18,033 nucleotides of DNA, from the NCBI GenBank assembly GCA_051891935.1, contig JBJFFR010000069.1, forward strand, positions 1-18,033, read 5' to 3'. Below, piece after piece: positions 14,301 through 18,033 of the stretch. The stretch is from UMGS363 sp051891935. GTDB taxonomy: Bacteria; Bacillota; Clostridia; Oscillospirales; Ruminococcaceae. Each line of letters begins with the position of its first letter. Within the stretch, counting starts at the first letter, position 1. The position numbers and the translations under genes are program-made. The notes beneath the pieces are model-generated. The model was not told the origin of the DNA. It worked only from the letters and a program-made list of their open reading frames with translations, and ran no database searches.

Positions 14301-15045
14301 AGCAAGAGTATTTGAACGTGCAGGTGCAGTTCCGGAAGTTGTTGTTATCAAGAATCTTTCTGCAGCTGCACTTGAAGACAGCGTTGCTTATGTTGAAAAG
14401 GCAATAAAGAACTCACAGATCATTATGATCCCGGGCGGTTTCTCGGGCGGTGATGAACCTGACGGTTCGGGTAAGTTTATTACTGCATTCTTCCGTAACC
14501 CACGCATTAAAGATGCTGTTCACGATCTTATGGATAACCGTGACGGACTTATGCTTGGTATCTGCAACGGCTTCCAGGCTCTTATCAAGCTCGGACTTGT
14601 TCCTTTCGGTCACATAGTTGATATGAAGGACGATTCCCCTACTCTTACATTCAACACAATCGGACGTCATCAGTCAATGATGGTAAATACAAGGATCGCC
14701 TCCAACAAATCTCCGTGGCTTGCCGGATGTGAAGCCGGTGATATCCACAGGATCGCTATCTCACACGGCGAAGGACGCTTTGTTGCTTCGGAAGAGCTTA
14801 TAAAGCAGCTTGCCGATAACGGACAGATTGCTACACAGTATGTTGACCTCAACGGCGATCCGACAATGGATATCCGCTTTAATCCAAATACTTCCATTGA
14901 AGCGATCGAAGGTATAACTTCTCCCGATGGACGAATCCTCGGTAAGATGGGACACAGCGAACGTATCGGCCGTGATATCTCCAAGAACGTTTCCGGTGAA
15001 AAGGATCAGAAGATATTTGAAAGCGGCGTTGCTTACTTCGGTTAA
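11338..15045 (+). CDS. purL: Phosphoribosylformylglycinamidine synthase, single-chain form
   Basis: This enzyme performs the fourth step of de novo purine synthesis, converting FGAR, ATP and glutamine to FGAM. At 1235 residues it fuses the parts that Bacillus splits into PurS, PurL and PurQ. The N-terminal PurS-like and linker regions lead to two ATP-grasp/AIRS-like repeats (landmarks: TYWSDHCRHTTF, FKNETHNHPTEIEPFGGAATCLGG, SKSHTEASLE and, later, IGGKDSMSGTF). The glutaminase domain begins near residue 970 (LIPVFPGTNCEYDTA) with nucleophile Cys1076 (GICNGFQ) and the His1143/Glu1145 pair (SHGEGRF). It belongs to the clostridial-type long PurL group rather than the proteobacterial one. AAGGAG precedes the ATG by 8 nt, and a strong terminator follows. 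Codons are more GC-ending than in neighbouring mtaB, suggesting high expression rather than transfer. Confidence 0.98.
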   Translation: MSVFRIYVEKKPEFAVEAKNLLADVKTALRLDKLRNIRILNRYDAEGLSEADFRLAIGNVFSEPAVDVTSTKLPELGENESVFAVEYLPGQFDQRADSCEQCIQILTQGERCKIKNARIYIVDGKLSASEMSALKAYIINPVESREASLDEVSTLVTEYDIPTEVAVLENFIYLGEAELVDFISKYGLAMDLDDIKFCQKYFKETEKRDPTITEIRMIDTYWSDHCRHTTFSTIIDNAEINADYIRKTYNEYLNAREELGRTNKPITLMDIATIAAKKLKKDGILKDLDESEEINACSVQIKVDVDGDLQDWLLMFKNETHNHPTEIEPFGGAATCLGGAIRDPLSGRSYVYQAMRVTGAANPLVPVEDTVHGKLPQRKITVGAANGYSSYGNQIGLATGHVSEVYHPGYVAKRLEIGAVIAAAPKGNVIREVPEPGDVVILLGGRTGRDGCGGATGSSKSHTEASLESCGAEVQKGNPPVERKLQRLFRNPDVTHMIRRCNDFGAGGVSVAIGELTDGLIIDLNAVPKKYDGLDGTELAISESQERMAVVVRKSDADKFIAEAEKENLEATLVAVVTEEPRLRMNWNDKTIVDLSREFLNSNGAEKHTDVAVPLPVTSQLKTYTDCADSWEALMTNLNVCSQKGLVERFDSTIGAGTVLMPYGGAYQLTPTQAMAAKIPVLKGETNTCSIMGWGFNPYVSDKSPYHGAIAAVIESIAKVVAAGGSYKRCWLTFQEYFERTQNNPTRWGRPFAALLGAYKAQIELGCGAIGGKDSMSGTFENIDVPATLVSFAVSTGDSKTIISPEFKKAGNKVILITPEYDENNLPKFESIRSCFERVEKLISDGTAVSAWAVGFGGVAEAVAKMSLGNRIGFRFDKKLSEDTLFYSKYGSFVIELNGDPFTVENVIGETISEYKIDCKGYTVDMAEIQKKWEDKLEPVFPCNIKTTDKPAKVFTYTATERAKSSIHVAKPRVLIPVFPGTNCEYDTARVFERAGAVPEVVVIKNLSAAALEDSVAYVEKAIKNSQIIMIPGGFSGGDEPDGSGKFITAFFRNPRIKDAVHDLMDNRDGLMLGICNGFQALIKLGLVPFGHIVDMKDDSPTLTFNTIGRHQSMMVNTRIASNKSPWLAGCEAGDIHRIAISHGEGRFVASEELIKQLADNGQIATQYVDLNGDPTMDIRFNPNTSIEAIEGITSPDGRILGKMGHSERIGRDISKNVSGEKDQKIFESGVAYFG

Positions 15046-15062
15046 TCCCTTTATATAAAATT

Positions 15063-15097
15063 AGACTGACTGTTCATTGCGGACAGTCAGTCTTTTT
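15063..15097 (+). terminator. Intrinsic terminator after purL
   Basis: AGACTGACTGT (15063-15073) and ACAGTCAGTCT (15083-15093) form an 11-bp perfect stem with a 9-nt loop, followed by a T run. It ends the mtaB-purL transcription unit and also lies just beyond the stop of the convergent binding-protein gene. Confidence 0.95.
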
Positions 15098-15105
15098 GTT
15101 CTCAT

Positions 15106-16725
15106 TTATTCAAAATATTTTGCATTTCTGAAATCAATAGAGTGCGTTATCGGATCGTAATTCAGATCTGAAACATTTGTTGGATACAACAGATATTCAT
15201 TTCCGTAGCATATCGGAACAAATTCGTATGAGTTTATAATGATTTGTTCAGCTTTTGTGTAAAGCTCTGTGGCTTTACCGAGATTTTCTGCCCTCAATAT
15301 CTGTGAAACAGCACCTGCAGCTGCATAGCCTGTATTTGGTGTAAACAAATCGTTATCAGATACAAATCCATCAAAAAATCCGCTTGCTGTCCCGTTTGAC
15401 GAGCTTATCTCAACCAGAGCAATATCATAAGTTTTGTCAGATAGTTTAAGCTGGTATTCATTCTCCGATACAACCTCAACACCACAGAAAAAACCGAGAT
15501 TTTGCTGCCATTGTTCGGTTATTCCCGATAAAAGCTCTGAATCACCAAAGCTTTCGGGAACAGTGATCTTCAATCCGTCAATAGAAACGTAATTATTTGC
15601 TTTAAGTTCATTATTCCACAATGTAAAGGCTTTATCCTTGTCATATTGATTCAGACATTCATCAGATACAAGTTCCCGATATTTTCTTCCGGCAATAGAT
15701 ATTCCGGGAGGAATAATTCCACATCCTGAAATATAGTCCGGATTCTCCGACTTAATTCTGACAAATGATGAAGCAAGTGCTTCTCTTATTTTTTTGGACG
15801 AAAGATACTTTGAGTTTGTATTAAAAATCAATCCGTATGTTTTGGTAGCACAGCTTTCATACTGATTGTTTGAGAATTCTTTTTTATCATAATTTGAAAC
15901 AACTGTGCTATCAATATTTCCCGATGTCAGATCAGCCATATTTGTATCAGTTCCGTTTTTAATAAAAAAGTTAAGGCTGTAAGGATATGTAGTATAATTC
16001 TGTGAATTCGATTTATTTCGTCGCAAAATCATGTAGTTATTATCCCAATACTGATCATAATTCCATTCTTTAAGAAAAAATGCACCATTTGAAACCGTTG
16101 TTTCAGCGGCAAGTCCATATCTTCCCTTTGTATATTCAAAAAATGCTTTATTGCAAGGCATAGCACCCGTTAATGTAAGCTTTTCAATAAAATCAAAGCA
16201 TGGATATTCAAGTTCGATCTGTAAAGTATGATCACTTGTCGCTTTTACTCCAAGATCATCCTTTGACAGAATTCCTTTTGAAACAGCATCAGCGTTTTTT
16301 ATGCAAAGGAAATCATCAATATACGGAGAAAACAGAGCATTGCTGTCATATATCCTTTGAAAAGCAAATACGAAATCATCAGCTGTGAGCTTTTCAGTAT
16401 AATCAACAGATTCCCAAAATATATCATTCTTCAGTTCAAATGTATAAACAAGACCATCATCGGAAATAGTATAGCTTTTCGCCACATCAGCTTGTATACT
16501 GCCATCTGCTTCCTTTTTCACAAGTCCGCTCATTGTATTTCTAATCACAAATATTGATGCTTCATCACTTGCAAGCTGTGGGTCAAGATTTTGTGGGTTG
16601 CTCGCTAAATTGTATTTAAAAGTATGACCCGAACCATCATCCTCTTCGCAGCCGGTAAAAACTGCAAAAATGCTCATTATCATTATTGAAGTAACAAAAA
16701 TACTCCAAAAGTATCGCTTAACCAA
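15106..16725 (-). CDS. Oligopeptide/dipeptide ABC transporter substrate-binding lipoprotein (SBP family 5)
   Basis: The 539-residue protein begins with a lipoprotein signal (VKRYFWSIFVTSIMIMSIFAVFTGC), Cys26 being the lipidation site, followed by an acidic linker EEDDGSG. The mature part has the family-5 solute-binding layout: KYNLASNPQNLDPQLASDEAS, LTADDFVFAFQRIYD, a YTTYPYSLNFFI stretch and the closing VPICYGNEYLLYPTNVSDL. It would capture peptides or similar ligands on the outer face of the membrane and deliver them to an OppBC-type permease. No permease or ATPase gene is next to it in this window, so it is an orphan binding protein; the ligand is unknown. The start codon is TTG at 16725, supported by AGGAG 9 nt upstream and by the complete signal sequence. 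It has its own extended -10 promoter. It shares a terminator region with the convergent purL. Confidence 0.93.
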   Translation of the reverse strand: MVKRYFWSIFVTSIMIMSIFAVFTGCEEDDGSGHTFKYNLASNPQNLDPQLASDEASIFVIRNTMSGLVKKEADGSIQADVAKSYTISDDGLVYTFELKNDIFWESVDYTEKLTADDFVFAFQRIYDSNALFSPYIDDFLCIKNADAVSKGILSKDDLGVKATSDHTLQIELEYPCFDFIEKLTLTGAMPCNKAFFEYTKGRYGLAAETTVSNGAFFLKEWNYDQYWDNNYMILRRNKSNSQNYTTYPYSLNFFIKNGTDTNMADLTSGNIDSTVVSNYDKKEFSNNQYESCATKTYGLIFNTNSKYLSSKKIREALASSFVRIKSENPDYISGCGIIPPGISIAGRKYRELVSDECLNQYDKDKAFTLWNNELKANNYVSIDGLKITVPESFGDSELLSGITEQWQQNLGFFCGVEVVSENEYQLKLSDKTYDIALVEISSSNGTASGFFDGFVSDNDLFTPNTGYAAAGAVSQILRAENLGKATELYTKAEQIIINSYEFVPICYGNEYLLYPTNVSDLNYDPITHSIDFRNAKYFE

Positions 16726-16777
16726 TAAAAACTACTCCTTTATACCGATAGCGGTTCCTTATATACATTTCCATATA

Positions 16778-16806
16778 ATAATATCATTTTATTGGATCAT
16801 TTTCAA
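16778..16806 (-). promoter_or_regulatory. Sigma-A promoter of the binding-protein gene
   Basis: On the minus strand TTGAAA (16801-16806), a 17-bp spacer and an extended -10 TGA-TATTAT (hexamer 16778-16783) are present. The predicted start near 16771 gives a leader of about 45 nt. Confidence 0.75.
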
Positions 16807-16827
16807 TACTATTTTAGAAAAAAGCAT

Positions 16828-16860
16828 AAAAAAGCCGCCCGGAAATTTAATCCAAGCGGC
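16828..16860 (-). terminator. Intrinsic terminator after tsf
   Basis: On the minus strand GCCGCTTGGA pairs with TCCGGGCGGC (two G-U pairs) around TTAAAT, followed by TTTTTT. It lies about 18 nt beyond the tsf stop and ends the rpsB-tsf operon. Its 3' arm shares a 14-base run (ATTTCCGGGCGGCT) with the cloverleaf at the plsY break. Confidence 0.9.
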
Positions 16861-16878
16861 ATAAAATTTAATTTCAGA

Positions 16879-17799
16879 TTACTTGGTGCCAGCCATGTTT
16901 GCAACTTCTTCAGCGAAGTTGTCAACCTTCTTCTCAACACCTTCGCCTCTCTCAAAGCGAGCATATTCAACAACCTTGATTGAGCCGCCGAGAGCCTTTG
17001 CAGCATTATCAACATACTGCTTAACAGTCATCTTGTCATCCTTAACGAATGCCTGATTGAGGAGGCAGTTTTCGGAATAGTACTTGCCTACCTTACCTTC
17101 AGCGATCTTAGCCTTAACCTGTTCAGGCTTGGAAGCCATCTTAGGATCTTCAGCCATCTGAGCCATGATGATCGTCTTTTCGTTTTCAAGAACAGATGCA
17201 GGAACAGCTGCTTCATCGAGGTAAGCAGGGTTCATAGCTGCAACCTGAAGTGCGCAGTCCTTACCAACTTCAAATACCTTATCAGCTGCAAGGTCAGTAT
17301 CAAGCTTTACCATTACGCCGATGCTTCCGCCGCCATGAACATAAGGAACGAGTACACCTTCAAATCTCTGGAAACGACGAATAACCATATTTTCTCTGAT
17401 CTTGATAAAGAGATCCTGGAGAGTTTCTTCTACAGTCTTGTCACCGCCGCTGATAACTGTTGCCTTGAGAGCGTCAATGTCAGCAGGGTTCTTTTCGATT
17501 ACGGTCTTTGCAACTGCTGCAACGAAAGCCTTGAATTCTTCGTTGTTTGCAGCGAAGTCTGTTTCAATGTTAACTTCAACAACAGCACCAACGTTACCTT
17601 CAACAACAGAAGTTACAATACCTTCTGCAGCAACTCTGCCGCTCTTCTTTGCCTGTGTAGCAAGACCCTTTTCACGAAGAATGGTTACAGCCTTTTCTGT
17701 ATCGCCGTCTGCTTCTTCAAGAGCCTTTTTACAATCCATCATACCAACGCCGGTAGCTTTCATAAGATCTTTGATTTCTGCAATAGATGCCTTTGCCAT
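16879..17799 (-). CDS. tsf: Translation elongation factor Ts
   Basis: EF-Ts exchanges GDP for GTP on EF-Tu in the cytoplasm. The 306-residue protein starts with the UBA-like N-terminal domain IAEIKDLMKATGVGMMDCKKALEEADGD, in which the TGVGMMDCKKAL stretch contacts EF-Tu. Next come the core subdomains (GNVGAVVEVNIETDFAANNEEF and YVHGGGSIGVMVKL) and a C-terminal region with LLNQAFVKDDKMTVKQYV. I use the ATG at 17799, with GGAGG upstream and the standard N-terminus; an upstream in-frame ATG at 17841 adds 14 residues with no family resemblance. It follows rpsB on the same strand, the canonical order, separated by about 100 nt that hold a strong hairpin. Codon use is strongly biased, as expected of a translation factor. 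Confidence 0.98.
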   Translation of the reverse strand: MAKASIAEIKDLMKATGVGMMDCKKALEEADGDTEKAVTILREKGLATQAKKSGRVAAEGIVTSVVEGNVGAVVEVNIETDFAANNEEFKAFVAAVAKTVIEKNPADIDALKATVISGGDKTVEETLQDLFIKIRENMVIRRFQRFEGVLVPYVHGGGSIGVMVKLDTDLAADKVFEVGKDCALQVAAMNPAYLDEAAVPASVLENEKTIIMAQMAEDPKMASKPEQVKAKIAEGKVGKYYSENCLLNQAFVKDDKMTVKQYVDNAAKALGGSIKVVEYARFERGEGVEKKVDNFAEEVANMAGTK

Positions 17800-17853
17800 T
17801 TTAATTCCTCCAATATTATTGTATAAACCGTTCAAGGTCAAATAATCTAATTA

Positions 17854-17885
17854 GGGCAGACATAATTATAAAATTGTGTCTGCCC
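17854..17885 (-). terminator. Hairpin in the rpsB-tsf spacer (possible partial terminator)
   Basis: GGGCAGACA and TGTCTGCCC pair over 9 perfect bases, with further AATT pairing inside. On the minus strand it is followed by TAATTAGATTATTT, not a solid T run, so termination would be inefficient. It could trim the amount of tsf relative to rpsB or serve as an RNA-processing site. Confidence 0.5.
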
Positions 17886-17901
17886 GAAAATGCGGAATAA
17901 A

Positions 17902-18033
17902 TTATTCAGCAGCTGCTTCTTCCTTTTCTTCAGCAACAACAGCTTCCTGTGTACCCTGTCTGCCTTCGATGATAGCATCAGCCATAGCGCCTGCAATAAG
18001 CTTTACAGCTCTGATAGCGTCATCGTTGCCGGG
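17902..18033 (-). CDS. rpsB: 30S ribosomal protein S2, partial (C-terminal end)
   Basis: Only the last 43 codons are inside the window; the gene continues past the right edge. The visible protein starts PGNDDAIRAVKLIAGAMADAI, the end of the conserved S2 core (the family signature IPGNDDAIRA), and finishes with an acidic, alanine- and glutamate-rich tail (EEKEEAAAE) common in Clostridia. S2 binds the 30S subunit late in assembly and is needed for initiation. Its place immediately upstream of tsf confirms the assignment. Confidence 0.96.
   Translation of the reverse strand, partial: PGNDDAIRAVKLIAGAMADAIIEGRQGTQEAVVAEEKEEAAAE

Noticed and set aside
11338..15045. purL uses more GC-ending codons than neighbouring mtaB, which could suggest horizontal transfer.
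   Set aside because: tsf and pgi in the same window show similar bias, so high expression explains it better than foreign origin.

Overview
The window looks like a chromosomal housekeeping stretch from a low-GC, endospore-forming member of the Clostridia, probably a Ruminococcus-like Oscillospirales. The grounds are AT-rich intergenic DNA, strong AGGAGG-type ribosome binding sites, the start of the spoIIIA sporulation operon, a very large single-chain PurL, and the order rpmF / DUF512 radical-SAM gene / der / plsY / gpsA. The species assignment is inference. I see no rRNA, tRNA, CRISPR array, phage gene or intact insertion sequence.

Layout, left to right. (1) 1-1172, minus: spoIIIAA and the start of spoIIIAB, overlapping by 4 nt. 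(2) 1241-6204, minus: yceD-rpmF from a near-perfect sigma-A promoter, an intrinsic terminator, then the DUF512 radical-SAM gene, der, a broken plsY and gpsA, closed by another terminator. (3) 6273-8155, minus: pgi and a small P-loop protein gene. (4) 8205-9787, minus: a DacF-like secreted protein and, under its own promoter, a small HPr-like protein. (5) 9794-15097, plus: mtaB and purL, ended by a strong terminator. (6) 15106-18033, minus: an orphan oligopeptide-binding lipoprotein, then the rpsB-tsf translation operon, with rpsB cut by the window edge.

Functionally the window covers sporulation-channel assembly, ribosome parts and ribosome biogenesis (L32, S2, EF-Ts, Der), tRNA modification (MtaB), glycolysis (Pgi), de novo purine synthesis (PurL), and glycerol-phosphate supply for phospholipids (GpsA, with the defunct PlsY).

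The unusual points are these. plsY lacks its middle, and at the break sits a 72-bp sequence that folds as a closed cloverleaf of three hairpins. The DacF homologue has substitutions in all three penicillin-binding catalytic motifs. The HPr homologue lacks the phosphorylatable His but keeps the Ser46 region, as Bacillus Crh does. A 20-bp inverted repeat fills the spacer of the yceD promoter. purL may have its own promoter and a structured leader carrying a 28-codon ORF. I found no clearly new multi-gene system; the plsY break with its cloverleaf is the strongest lead.
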